Below are positions 25,371-41,684 of a stretch of 64,000 nt of DNA, one piece after another. Numbering within the stretch: position 1 is the first letter of the stretch; the number at the start of each line of letters is the position of its first letter. Made by a program: the position numbers and the translations under genes. Origin of the DNA: Mycobacterium numidiamassiliense (GTDB taxonomy: Bacteria > Actinomycetota > Actinomycetes > Mycobacteriales > Mycobacteriaceae). The notes below the pieces were generated by a model. It saw only the letters and a list, made by a program, of their open reading frames with translations, was not told where the DNA came from and did not search any database. The stretch spans positions 1 through 64,000 of the forward strand of contig NZ_FUEZ01000003.1 in assembly GCF_900157365.1 (NCBI RefSeq), read 5' to 3'.

Positions 25371-28300
25371 TCAGCTCGCGTCAAACGACGACAAGTCCAC
25401 CAGAGCCAGTTCCACGGGTTCCGAGTCCGTGTCCCCGTGGTCGGGGATGGCGTCGATCGCTTCGTTGACCAGTGCACGCAGCGCCGCGGGGAATCGCTGC
25501 GCGAGCGCGTCCGCGCGGGCGCTCGACACGCGGCGGGCGTCGTACCACCAGTCGAGATGCAGCACCCCGGAGTACCGGTACACGCGAAGCTCGATGGCAT
25601 GGCCCAGGCCCGGAATCGCCTCGCGCACCCCCATTGCCGCGTCGGAGTCGAGCTGGACCGGTGCGTCAACGCTGGGCGATTGGGGGATCATGCCGATGTA
25701 CCGCAGGTGGATGTCCGAGGCCTCGAGTGCGCCCAGCAGCCGCGCGGTCGGCGCGTAGACGTAGCGCAGCAGTCCGTAACCCACCCCGTAGTGCGGAACG
25801 GATGTGGCGGTGTCGTGTACCGCGGACAGCAGGTCGGTTAACGCGCCGTCCTGCGCGCACTGCAGCGCGGCCGGGTAGATCGTGGTGAACCGGCCGACGG
25901 TTCTGCGCAGATCGACGTCCGGCCGAAGCACCGAACGTCCGGCGCCCTCGAGGTCGACCGACACCACGCCCTCGCCGACGGTGCCGGCGATCGTTCGGCT
26001 CAACGCCGCGAGCAGGAGTTCTTCCATCGACACGCTGAGCTTCCGGCGGGTTTCGTCGAGTTCGGCCGTCTCCTCGACGGCCAGCGCCGACGGTAGCCGC
26101 ACCAAGTCGCTGGCACGGGGTTGGCCGGTGACGTGGTGGTCGCCCAGCCGCAGCGTCGCCTTGCTCGAGTTCTGCAGCCAGTAGTCGCAGGTGTCCAGCA
26201 CCGCCGGATGGGTGGCCAGCGTCCCGGACCGCAGCGACCAATCGCGCCATTTGGCGCTGGTCGGGGACAGCAGGATCTCTTCGCCCGCAAGTCGTTGGGT
26301 GAAGGCGGTGAAGAGGTCGAGGAGCAGGATTTCGCGCGAGGCATTGTCCGCGATGATCTCGTGGGCGGACAGGACCAGGTACGAACCATGTTGGCCGCCA
26401 GCGAGATACGTCGCGGTGAACGACGCGGTCAGGTCGTCCTGGGCGACCAGCTCGGCGACCACGTCCAGTACCGCCGCCCGCTGCGCCGCCGGGTCGGCGA
26501 CCACGTCGTCGGGAAGTGTTCGCGACGACAGGCGCTCGAATTCCTGCGGTGCGCTGATGTGCTGCTCCCACGTTCCCGCACGGTCGACGAATTGGAGTCG
26601 CAATGCGTCGTGGTGGTTCGTCAACGCGGTGAGCACGGCGCGGACGTCCTCGATGGTGACGCCGGCCGCGAGCCGGAAGATCAGTGGGACGCGCCAGCGA
26701 CCGGTCTCGCTGATGCCGTGTTCGAAGAAGCCGGCGATGTTCGCGGGCACCGGCAAATGCGCCTCGGCGCTGGGTGGTTCGGTCAGCCCTGCGCCGGTGA
26801 ACTCGGCGTCGAGGGCGGCGGCCAGGCCGGCCACGGTCGGGTGTTCGTACAAATGCTGGGGGGTGACCGTCAGGCCGGCGTTGTTGGCACTGGTCGAGAT
26901 GCCGATCGCGATGAGGGAATCACCGCCCATTTCAAAGAAATTGGCGTTGCGGTCCAGCGTCGCGACGCCCAGGCACTGCGTCCAGATGCGATGCAGCGTC
27001 GCCTCGGTCGCGGACTGGCCATCGACTGGCGCGTCGGGGACCGCCTCGCCGTTGGTGGTCAAGCCGCTGAGCCCGGTGGGTGCCTCGGTCCACACGGTGG
27101 GCCTGACGTCGATCCAATGCCGTTCGCGCGCAAAGGGATAGCCGGGCAGGGTGACGAGCTGGGGCGCTGACCCGGTCAGCGGTGTCCAGTCCACCGCCAC
27201 GTCGGCCGCCCACAGTTGGCCGAGCCCGAGCAGGAAGGCGTCCCGGTCATCGGTGTTCTGCACCGGGTGACGCATGAGCCGCACGCCGCGGTGCGTGCCC
27301 GACCACTTCGGGTGCCGGATCGCCGAGCCGGTCAGGCTGCCGCCCGGGCCCACCTCGACCAGCACCCGGTGCTGATCGCTCAGCATCACGTCGAGCTCGT
27401 CGGCGAACCTGACCGTGGAGCGGATCTGACGAGCCCAGGTCGCCGGGTCGGTGGCCTGCTCGGCGGTCATCCAGGTTCCGGTGATGTTGGACAGCAGCGG
27501 CGTGTGCGGTTCGTGCAGCTGCAGACCCGACAGGAACTGCTCGAATTCGGGCAGCACGGGATCCATTGCGCTGGAATGGAATGCGTGTGCGGTGCGGACC
27601 CGTCGGGCCGGGATGCCGTGCTCGCGAAGACGTGCGGTGAATGCCCGGATCGCGTCGGGTGACCCGGCGACCACGCAGTTGCCCGGGTCGTTGACCGCGG
27701 ACAGGTCGACGTCGGCGGACAGGTGCTCGGCGATGTCGTCGGGGCTGAGCGCCACCGCGACCATGGCGCCCGGCGCCGAGGCATGCATCAGGCTGGCGCG
27801 CTTGGCCACCACCTTGATCGCCGTGGGCAGGTCGAACACCCCGGCCAGTGTGGCGGCCGCGTATTCGCCGATGCTGTGTCCGGCCATCGCCCCGGCGCGC
27901 ACGCCGTAGCTTTCGACCAGCTTGCCCAACGCGTATTCCACTGCGAACAGCGAAGGTTGGGCCCGATCGGTGCGTTCCAGGTTGTTCTCTTCGCCCGTGG
28001 CTTCTTTCGATCCGAGGCCGAAGACCAGGGCGTGCAAGTCGATACCGAGCTCCTCGCGAAAGCCCGCCGCGCAGGCGTCGAAGTGCTGGGCGAAGACCGG
28101 CTCGGTGTCGTAGAGCCCGCGCGCCATCCCGGGGTGCTGGGCACCCTGCCCGGGAAACAGGAACACCACCCGGTCGGGGTTGTCGGCGTGGTCGGTACCG
28201 CCGGCGGATGCGCCGGTAAAGACGTTGTCGTGCTCCGCGGCTCGCAGCACGGAGATCGCGTGCCGGCGGTCGTGCACCGCGACGGCGGCCCGCACGTTGT

Positions 28301-29819
28301 GCGTGCGGCGGCGGGCCAGGGTCGCGGCGACGTCGCCCAGATCGGCGGCGTCGGGGCTGTCCAGCGCCGCGGCCAGCTCGGAGCGTGCCTCGTCAAGTGC
28401 CGCAGCGGTTTTCGCCGATAGCAGCAGCACCTGGGGGCCGGGCTGCTCGGCCCGGGCCGGCACCGGCGGCGCCTCCTCCACGACGACGTGTGCGTTGGTG
28501 CCGCCCACCCCGAACGAGCTCACCCCGGCCCGGCGTACGCCGTCGGATTCCCACGGGCCGTATTCGGTCTGCACGACGAACGGGGTCTCGTCGAGATGCA
28601 GTTCCGGGTTCGGGCTCGTGTAATGCAGAGTCGCGGGAATCGCCTTGTTCTTCAGGCACAGAATCGTCTTGATCAGGCCGGCGACGCCGGACGCAACTTC
28701 CAGATGCCCGATGTTCGACTTGACCGCTCCGAGCGCACACGGCCCGGGCCGGGGTGTCGAGGACACGGCGAACGCGGTCCGCAGGGCCTTGATCTCGATG
28801 GGATCGCCCAGCGGGGTGGCGGTTCCGTGCGTCTCGATGTAGCTGACGGTCGACGAATCGATGTCGGCCACCGCATGTGCCTCGGCGATGCAGTCCGCCT
28901 GTGCGGCCGGATTGGGCGCCGCATAACCCATTTTCCTGGATCCGTCGTTGTTGATCGCCGAACCGCGGATGACGGCGTGGATCCGGTCGCCGGCATCGAC
29001 GGCGGCCTGCAGCGGTTTGAGGACCACTATGCCCACGCCGCTGCCGAAGACCGTGCCGTCGCATCGCACGTCGAACGGCCGGCATTTGCCCATGGCCGAC
29101 ACCATCGACCCGGGCTCGTGCCAGTAGCCCACGCGATGCGGAACCCGCAGTGACACACCGCCGGCCAGCGCGACGTCGCACTCCCCGCTGAGCAGGCTCA
29201 GGCAGGCCATGTGCACCGCGACCAGTGAGGACGAGCACGCGGTCTGGATCGTCAGGCTCGGACCGCGCAGGTCGAACTGGTGCGAGACGCGTGTCGAGAG
29301 GTAGTCCTTGTCGTTCTGCATCGACAGCCCGACCGTCTCGAAGTTCAGCCCCTGGCCCACGGCGACATGCGGATCCTGGTGCGACATCAGGTTGTGCAGC
29401 AGGTACGCGCTCGACGAGGTGGTTCCGTACACGCCGATCGACCCGTCGAAGTCGGCCGGGTCGCAGCCCGCGTCTTCCAGTGCGTGCCAAGCGGTTTGCA
29501 GGAACAGCCGGTGCTGCGGGTCCATGGTCCGGGCGGCTTGCGGTGGGAAACCGAAGAATTCGGCGTCGAATTCGTCGATACCTTCCAGCAGCGGCGCACG
29601 CCGCACATAGGACGGGTTCGACAGTGTTTTCTCGCCGACTCCGGCCGCACCAAGGTCCTGTTCGGACAGCGTGACGATCGATTCCTTGCCCTGGCGCAGG
29701 TTGTCCCAGAACTCGGCCAGCGAGTTGGCGCCAGGGAACCGGCCGGCCATGCCGACCACCGCAATCGCATTGTCGGGCAACGCGGTTGGGTCCACAGCTC
29801 CGTTTGAGGGTGCTGTCAC
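25371..29819 (-). CDS. ppsE: PpsE-type polyketide synthase (KS-AT-ACP-condensation-like domain)
   Basis: The protein is 1482 residues from GTG 29819, four bases after the ppsD stop. A longer frame from 29897 overlaps ppsD and is not preferred. Domains: KS (about 15-435, Cys195 in QTACSSS), AT (about 550-850, active GHSIGEYAA, block AHAFHSSAMDP), ACP near 961 (GGDSLIAIGIS), and a C-terminal condensation-like domain (about 1020-1440) beginning around HHDALRLQF. There is no reductive domain. This is the PpsE layout: the last extension of phthiocerol, giving the keto end that decarboxylates, with the terminal domain implicated in release together with TesA. Length is close to M. tuberculosis PpsE (1488). 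It ends 11 bases before drrA. Confidence 0.93.
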   Translation of the reverse strand: MTAPSNGAVDPTALPDNAIAVVGMAGRFPGANSLAEFWDNLRQGKESIVTLSEQDLGAAGVGEKTLSNPSYVRRAPLLEGIDEFDAEFFGFPPQAARTMDPQHRLFLQTAWHALEDAGCDPADFDGSIGVYGTTSSSAYLLHNLMSHQDPHVAVGQGLNFETVGLSMQNDKDYLSTRVSHQFDLRGPSLTIQTACSSSLVAVHMACLSLLSGECDVALAGGVSLRVPHRVGYWHEPGSMVSAMGKCRPFDVRCDGTVFGSGVGIVVLKPLQAAVDAGDRIHAVIRGSAINNDGSRKMGYAAPNPAAQADCIAEAHAVADIDSSTVSYIETHGTATPLGDPIEIKALRTAFAVSSTPRPGPCALGAVKSNIGHLEVASGVAGLIKTILCLKNKAIPATLHYTSPNPELHLDETPFVVQTEYGPWESDGVRRAGVSSFGVGGTNAHVVVEEAPPVPARAEQPGPQVLLLSAKTAAALDEARSELAAALDSPDAADLGDVAATLARRRTHNVRAAVAVHDRRHAISVLRAAEHDNVFTGASAGGTDHADNPDRVVFLFPGQGAQHPGMARGLYDTEPVFAQHFDACAAGFREELGIDLHALVFGLGSKEATGEENNLERTDRAQPSLFAVEYALGKLVESYGVRAGAMAGHSIGEYAAATLAGVFDLPTAIKVVAKRASLMHASAPGAMVAVALSPDDIAEHLSADVDLSAVNDPGNCVVAGSPDAIRAFTARLREHGIPARRVRTAHAFHSSAMDPVLPEFEQFLSGLQLHEPHTPLLSNITGTWMTAEQATDPATWARQIRSTVRFADELDVMLSDQHRVLVEVGPGGSLTGSAIRHPKWSGTHRGVRLMRHPVQNTDDRDAFLLGLGQLWAADVAVDWTPLTGSAPQLVTLPGYPFARERHWIDVRPTVWTEAPTGLSGLTTNGEAVPDAPVDGQSATEATLHRIWTQCLGVATLDRNANFFEMGGDSLIAIGISTSANNAGLTVTPQHLYEHPTVAGLAAALDAEFTGAGLTEPPSAEAHLPVPANIAGFFEHGISETGRWRVPLIFRLAAGVTIEDVRAVLTALTNHHDALRLQFVDRAGTWEQHISAPQEFERLSSRTLPDDVVADPAAQRAAVLDVVAELVAQDDLTASFTATYLAGGQHGSYLVLSAHEIIADNASREILLLDLFTAFTQRLAGEEILLSPTSAKWRDWSLRSGTLATHPAVLDTCDYWLQNSSKATLRLGDHHVTGQPRASDLVRLPSALAVEETAELDETRRKLSVSMEELLLAALSRTIAGTVGEGVVSVDLEGAGRSVLRPDVDLRRTVGRFTTIYPAALQCAQDGALTDLLSAVHDTATSVPHYGVGYGLLRYVYAPTARLLGALEASDIHLRYIGMIPQSPSVDAPVQLDSDAAMGVREAIPGLGHAIELRVYRYSGVLHLDWWYDARRVSSARADALAQRFPAALRALVNEAIDAIPDHGDTDSEPVELALVDLSSFDAS

Positions 29820-29823
29820 GGTA

Positions 29824-35174
<5,351 letters not shown>

Positions 35175-35175
<1 letters not shown>

Positions 35176-38100
35176 TACTCACTGCCCCCAGTTGCCGTCT
35201 CTAGCTCGCTCGCCGCAACGAGGTCGGACAACAATTCCATTTCCTCGTCGGAGAGCTCGCTCTCCGCGTCCGGCGCCTCTGCGGCCTCGGAAAACGTTGT
35301 GTAGCCAAGACGCTCGCACATGGCGCCGGCAAGATCGTGGATCGTCGGGTAGGCCCAGACCAGGGCAGCCGGCAACGTGGTGCCCAGGCTCGCCTCCAGC
35401 CTGTTCCGCAATTCGAGGCCCATCAGGGAGTCCAGACCAAGTGACTCCATGGGCCGATCGTGGTCGATGGGCTCGGTTGACCGCAGCACCGCCCGGATTT
35501 CGTCGGCGATCGCGGCGGCCAGGCGGCCCGGGCGCTCGGCGGGTTCGCTGGCATCCAGTTCCGCCCGGATCGCGCCGCCGCCGCGCCGCTCGAGCTTCGA
35601 CGAGTCATGCAACTTCGCGAACAACGACGAACCACCCGCGGCGGGGAAGGACTGGAACCACTGCCGGGCGTCGAGGTGTATCACGCCGGTACGGGCCCGG
35701 TCGGCCGACAGCAGCCGCTGCATCGCCGCGAGCCCCTCCTCGACGGTGATGAGCGAGACGCCGAGATCGGCGAAGAACTGGGCGCGGCCCACCCCGGCCC
35801 ATGGGCCCCAGTTGATTCCGACGGCGGGCAGTCCCTGCGAGCGGCGGTAGGCGACCAGTCCGTCGACCCAGGAGTTCGCCGCCGCGTAGGTGCCCTGGCC
35901 GGGCGTGCCCAGCAGCGAGGACGCCGACGAGAACGTCAGCCACCAATCGACATCCAATCCGGCGGTGGCCTGGTGCAGCCGCCAGCTGCCGGTGACCTTG
36001 GGGGTGAACACCCGTCGTGTCGCGGAATCGGAGATGTTCAGCACGATTTCGTCGTCGAGGACCATGGCGCTGTGCAGCACCCCGGCCACCCGGAAGCCGG
36101 CGTCTGCGACCGCTTGCACAAGCCGGTCGGCCGTGCCGGGTTCGGCGATGTCGCCGCTGACCACCTCGATGCGGGTGCCCGCGGCGACCATGTCCGCGAT
36201 CGCCGCCTGGACTTCGGCGCTGGGGGCCGAACGACCGTTCAGCACAACCAATCCCGCGCCGTTGGCCGCCAGCCACTGCGCGACGACGAAGCCGAGGCCG
36301 CCCATGCCGCCGACGATGATGTAACCGCCGTCGCGGCTCACCAGTGGCTGCGGCGGCGTTGCCGCTATCGCGTCGACGCTGCCGTGGGCGGGTATTGAGA
36401 CGGCGATCTTGCCGGTGTGCCGGCCGGACGCCATCAGCGCGAAGGCGTCGGCCGCGTCGGCGAGGGTGAACGTGGTGACGGGCAGTACCTGCAGTGTGCC
36501 GTCGGCGACGTGGCCCAGGATGCGGCCGAGCATCTCGCTGTACTTTGCCGGGTGCAGCTTGAGATTCAGGTCGAGGTCCACGACGGAGAAGGACGCGCTT
36601 TTCGTCAGCGCGGCCAATCCCAGGCTGGCATTGGCGTAGACGTCCTTCTTGCCCAGCTCGATGAACCGCCCGCCGGGAGCGAGGATCTGCACGCCTCGCT
36701 GAATCGCTTCGTCGGGAAGCGAATTGAGGATGACGTCGACGCCGTAGCCGTCGGTGATGTCGAGAATCTCGTCGGCGAAGTCCACGGTCCTCGAGTTGCC
36801 GACGTATTCGACACCCAGCCCGGCGAGCATGTCGCGCTTGGCTTCCGAGCCGGCCGTGGTGTAAATCCGGGCGCCGATCATCCTGGCGATCGCGAGCGCC
36901 GCCATCCCGACACCGCCGGTCGCGGAATGGATGAGTACCCGTTCGCCGTGGGCCAGCCGCCCGACCTCGCACAGCGAGTGCCACGCGGTCAGGTAGGCGA
37001 TGCCGAAGGCGGCCGCTTCGGGATCCGGCAACGAGTCGGGGATCGGGGTGACGAGGTCGGCCAGCGTCGTCAGATGCGAGCCGAACGCCCCCGGGCCGAT
37101 GGCGATGACGCGCTGTCCGACCCGGACCGAGTCGACGCCGGCGCCGACGGCGGTCACGACGCCCGCACACTCGCCGCCGATCACCGGCGGCGCACCATCC
37201 AGCGTGGGATAGATGCCCATCGCCTTGAGCACGTCGCTGAAGTTGAGGCCCGCCGCGCCGACGCGAACCTCGACCTCGTGGGCCCTCGGTGGGATCCGCT
37301 TGACCGCATGCAATCTCAGCGCGTCCAGGCGTCCGGGTTCGTCGATCTGCAGCCGCACCGCACCGCCGGCGTCCAGATCGACGACGGTGTTTCGGGCTTC
37401 TCCGGCGAGCTCGCCGGTCGGCGTGGTGGGCGCGGGCACCAGCCTGCCCAGGTAGCGCTGGCCGCCGCGCAGGGCGACCTCGTCGGCGTCGGAGCCCGCA
37501 AGCAACTCCTGGGTCAGGGCGGCAAGGGATTCGGTGCCGTCCGCGTCGACATCGACGACGGTGGTCTTCAGTTCCGGATGTTCGAAGACCAATACCCGCG
37601 CGATGCCGCGAAGTTCCGTCTGCGCCAACGTGACTCGATCACCGGCGTCGACCTGTTGCGCGCCGCGGGTGACGATCCACAACCGCGGGCTGTTGCGGGC
37701 GCCCATGCGTGTCACCGTCTTGGTGATATCCGCGATCAGCAGGGTGCGCGCCATTGCCAGGTCCAGCTGCGTTGCCTCGGGCAGTGCGGCATCGACGGCC
37801 TGCGGCGGGCAGAGCACCACGATGCCGTCCCATGGCTTGCGGGTGATCGCCTCGCGCAGTTTCGCCGTGTCGGTCGGCGACACCACATCGATGTCGGCGA
37901 CGCCGTCGTTCAGCGACGATTGCAGCCCCGGGAGCAGCGCATCGTCAGTACCCGCGTCGCCGATGAGCAACAAGCCGCCGAGGTTTGCGGCCGGTTTGTC
38001 CAGCGCTGCGGGCTCCCACTCGGCCGCGTACACATTGCTGTTGAGTTCGCTTGCGCTACTTACTGATCCGAGCACCGCCATCTCGACTTCGTCGATGACG

Positions 38101-41100
38101 AGCAACGGTCGGCCGTCCCGGTCGGTCAGCACGACGTGGCCTCGCAGGCGATCCGGCCGGTCGGTGGCGGCGAGGCTCGCTATCGAACGAACACCGTCGG
38201 ACACATTGCCGTAGACGTGGATGCCCGCGAAACGTATTGGCAGCACCAGGGTTTGGCGCGCGCTCTGGCCGCCGGCCAGGTCGGTCGCGGCCCGGGTGGC
38301 ACCGAGCGCCTGCACCGCGATATCCATCATCACCGGATGCAGTACAAAGCTGCGGGAACCCGCCTTGGCGGACGAGGGAAGCCGCACCTCGGCACGGGCC
38401 GCACCGGATTGTCCGACGGCCAGCGCAGTGATGCCTCGGAACGCCGGTCCGTGTTGTTGTCCGGCGGCACGCAGCCGCTGATACAGGTCGTCGGGGTCGA
38501 CATCCGCCGAGCCTTCATCGGGAAGATCGACCACGGGTGGTGCCAACCGGTCGCCCGCCTCGCGGGCCACCGTGGCGGTGGCGTGCTTGATCCAGCCCGA
38601 CGAGGCGCTGTGGGTGCGCATTTCGATCTGGCAGTTCTGTTCGTTGCCGGTGAGCGTGGTGACCAGAACCGTGCCGTCGGTTACCTGCAGAACCTGGTGC
38701 AGGCTGAGCTCGCGGATCATCCACGGCCGGTGCGCTGCGCCCTCTGCTTCCGCGAACGCCTCCGTGGCCGCCGCCAGCGCGACATCGGCGTAGGCAGCCC
38801 CGGGTAGTACGCAGAGGTCGTCGATCACGTGATCGCCCAGCCACAGCAGATCGGGGCTGAGCTCGCTTTCCCAGACCCGGGTGCCGTTGGTGGGGTCGGT
38901 GACACCAAAGCCGAGCAGCGGGTGGGTGTTTGGCGCGTGGTGTGTCGTGCTGCTGGCGGAGATCCAGTGGTCGGTGTGCTGCCACGGGGTCGTCGGCAGC
39001 ACCGGGTGGGGTCCGCAGATGTGCGGAGTCTCGGGTGGACGGGCGGTGTGGGTGGCGTTGCGGTTGGTGTGGAAGGTCAGGGTGTCGTGTGCATCGCGCT
39101 GCAGGGTTCCGACGCTGACGAAGCCGGGACTGTCGCTCGCCGTGAGGGTTTCGCTGATGGCGTGGGTCAATAGCGGGTGCGCACTGATCTCGACGAAGGT
39201 GGGGCGGCCCAGGCCGCTGAAGGCATGAGCGATCGCCTGTTGGAAACGCACCGGGTTGCGCATGTTGGTGGCCCAGTGTTCCGCGTCGAAGACCGGGTGG
39301 GCGTCGAGGTCCGCGTAGGTGGTGGAGATGATCGGGATGGTCGGCGGTCGCGGGGTGAGATCGGCCAGTTCCGCGCGCATCAGGGGCTGCAGCGGGTCCA
39401 TGGCCGGATTGTGCGGGGCCACTTCGATATTGACGCGGCCGGCGAAGTAGCCCTGGGCACGCACCTTCTCGACAACCTCGTCGATCGTCGGCGTGGGTCC
39501 GGCGACGACGGTCTGGCGTGGTGAGGCGTAGATCGCCAGGGTGACCTGCGGGTAATCCGCGATCAGCGCCTCGGTGGCCGCGGCGTCGAGCTCGAGCATC
39601 GCCATGGTGCCCTGCCCCGACAACGGGGCCATCAGCCGTGACCGCGTCGCGGTCACCCGCAGGCCCTCGGCGGGTGTCAGGGCGCCGGCCACCACCGCGG
39701 CCGCCACCTCTCCCATCGAGTGGCCTATCACCAGATCGGGGGTCAACCCGTAGGCGCGCCAGAGTGCGGTCAGCGCCAGCTGCATGCCGATGAGGCCCAG
39801 CTGGATCTGCTCGATGCCGACCAATTCCTTGCCGCCGGCGATCACGTCGTGCAGCGAAAACCCAGCCTCCGCAACGAATACCGGCTCGAGTTCGGCGATC
39901 GCCGCGGCGAATGCGGGCTCGTCGGCCAGCAGCTGACGTCCCATTCCGGGCCACTGAGATCCCCGGCCCGAGTAGACGAACACCGTCCCCGGTCCTACCG
40001 CGCTCTCGGGGCAGCCCACCACACCCGGCGTTGGATCCCCGGCGGCCAGACCGCGCAATCCCGCCACCGCCTGGTCGCGGTCGACGGCGGCCACCGTGGC
40101 GAACTGAGGCTGCTGGGCCCGGTGATGGTTGAGCGTGTGCGCCACATCGGCCAGCGGCACCGCGGCGCCGGGGCCCTCCATCCAGTCGGCCAGTACCGAG
40201 GCCGTCGCCGCCACCCGCTGCGCCGTCTTACCCGTGACCACCAGGGTCGTCACCGCCGGAGCGGGATCCCGTTGCGGTGCGGGCGCGGCTTGCGGCGCCT
40301 GCTCGATCACCACATGCGCGTTGGTCCCGCTGACGCCGAACGACGATACCCCGGCCCGGCGTGGCTGCTCGGTGGCCGGCCAGTCCATGTCCTCGGTCGC
40401 GATGGCCAGCCGCGAAACGCCTTCGCTGGCATGGGGAGTGAGCTCGGTGAAATTGAGGTTGCGCGGAATGCGGCCATGTTCGACGGCCAGCACGGTCTTC
40501 ATGAAACCGGCGATTCCGGCCGCCGCCTCGAGGTGACCCAGGTTGGTCTTGACCGCTCCGAGCACCAGCGGTGCCCGACCCTCCCGGTCGCCGAAAACCT
40601 TGCTCAGCGAGTCGAGTTCGATGGGATCGCCCAGCGGTGTGCCCGTTCCGTGTGCCTCGATGTAGTCGATGTCAGCCGGCGTCAACTTGGCCGTCGACAG
40701 CGCCTGGCGAAGCAGCGCCTGCTGCGCCGGGCCGTTGGGCACCGTCACCCCGCTGCTCGCGCCGTCCTGGTTGACCGCCGACCCGCGCACCACGGCGAGG
40801 ATGCGGTTGCCGTCTCGTTGGGCGTCGGACAACCGCTTGAGCACCACCACGCCGGCGCCTTCACTGCGCACGTAGCCGTCGGCGCCCGCGTCGAAGGACT
40901 TGCACTGCCCCTCCGGCGACAGCATTCCCCACCGCGAGCACGCGATGCTGGCCCCCGGGCTCAGCAGCAGGTTGGTCCCACCGACGAGCGCGGTGTCGCT
41001 TTCGCGCCAGCGCAGGCTCTGGCAGGCCAGGTGGATGGCGACCAGCGACGACGAGCACGCCGTGTCCAGCACCACCGCCGGGCCCCGGGCGCCGAGCAGA

Positions 41101-41684
41101 TACGCCGTGCGCCCCGCGGCGAAGTTCGCCGAGTTTCCGGTCAGCACATAGGCGTCCAGCTCTTCGGGTCGCGCCCCGGCGGACAGCGTCAGCATGTAGT
41201 CATAGGCGGTGACCCCGACGAACACCGACGTCTGGGTGCCGTGGATGGCCTGTGGCGGAATTCCCGCGTCTTCCAAGGCTTCCCAGGCAACTTCGAGGAA
41301 CAGGCGCTGTTGCGGGTCCATCGCGGCCGCCTCGCGCGGGGGGATGGCGAAGAACTCCGCATCGAACTCCTGCGGTTTCCAGCCCGAAAGAAAGCCTCCT
41401 TCACGATTGCAGATCGTTCCTGCAACGGTGTGATCCTCGGTGAACAGGGCGTCGGCATCCCACCGTTCGGGGGGAACCCGCACGATCCCACTTCGCCCCT
41501 CGCGCAACAACTCCCAGAACTGCTCGGGGCTCTGGACTCCGCCGGGCAGCCGGCACCCCATGCCGACCACCGCGATCGGTTCGGTGCTGGCCTTCTCGGC
41601 GATCTCCAGCCGCGCGGTGAGATCGTCGATTTTGTGCAGCGCCTCGGTGATGATCGCCCGGCGATCCGGTGTGGCTGCTGTCAT
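35175..41684 (-). CDS. ppsC: PpsC-type polyketide synthase (KS-AT-DH-ER-KR-ACP)
   Basis: The protein is 2169 residues; ATG at 41684 overlaps the preceding stop (TAATG). The N-terminus [19 protein letters not shown] matches PpsC almost exactly and forms a docking helix. Domains: KS (about 38-460, Cys210), AT (about 560-860, block VAPHNPAMD as in the malonyl-using Pps modules), DH (about 935-1210, [13 protein letters not shown]), ER (about 1441-1750, [11 protein letters not shown] near 1588), KR (about 1785-1960, VGGMGGLG) and ACP near 2081 ([12 protein letters not shown]). This fully reducing module adds a saturated two-carbon unit. Size is close to M. tuberculosis PpsC (2188). Confidence 0.94.
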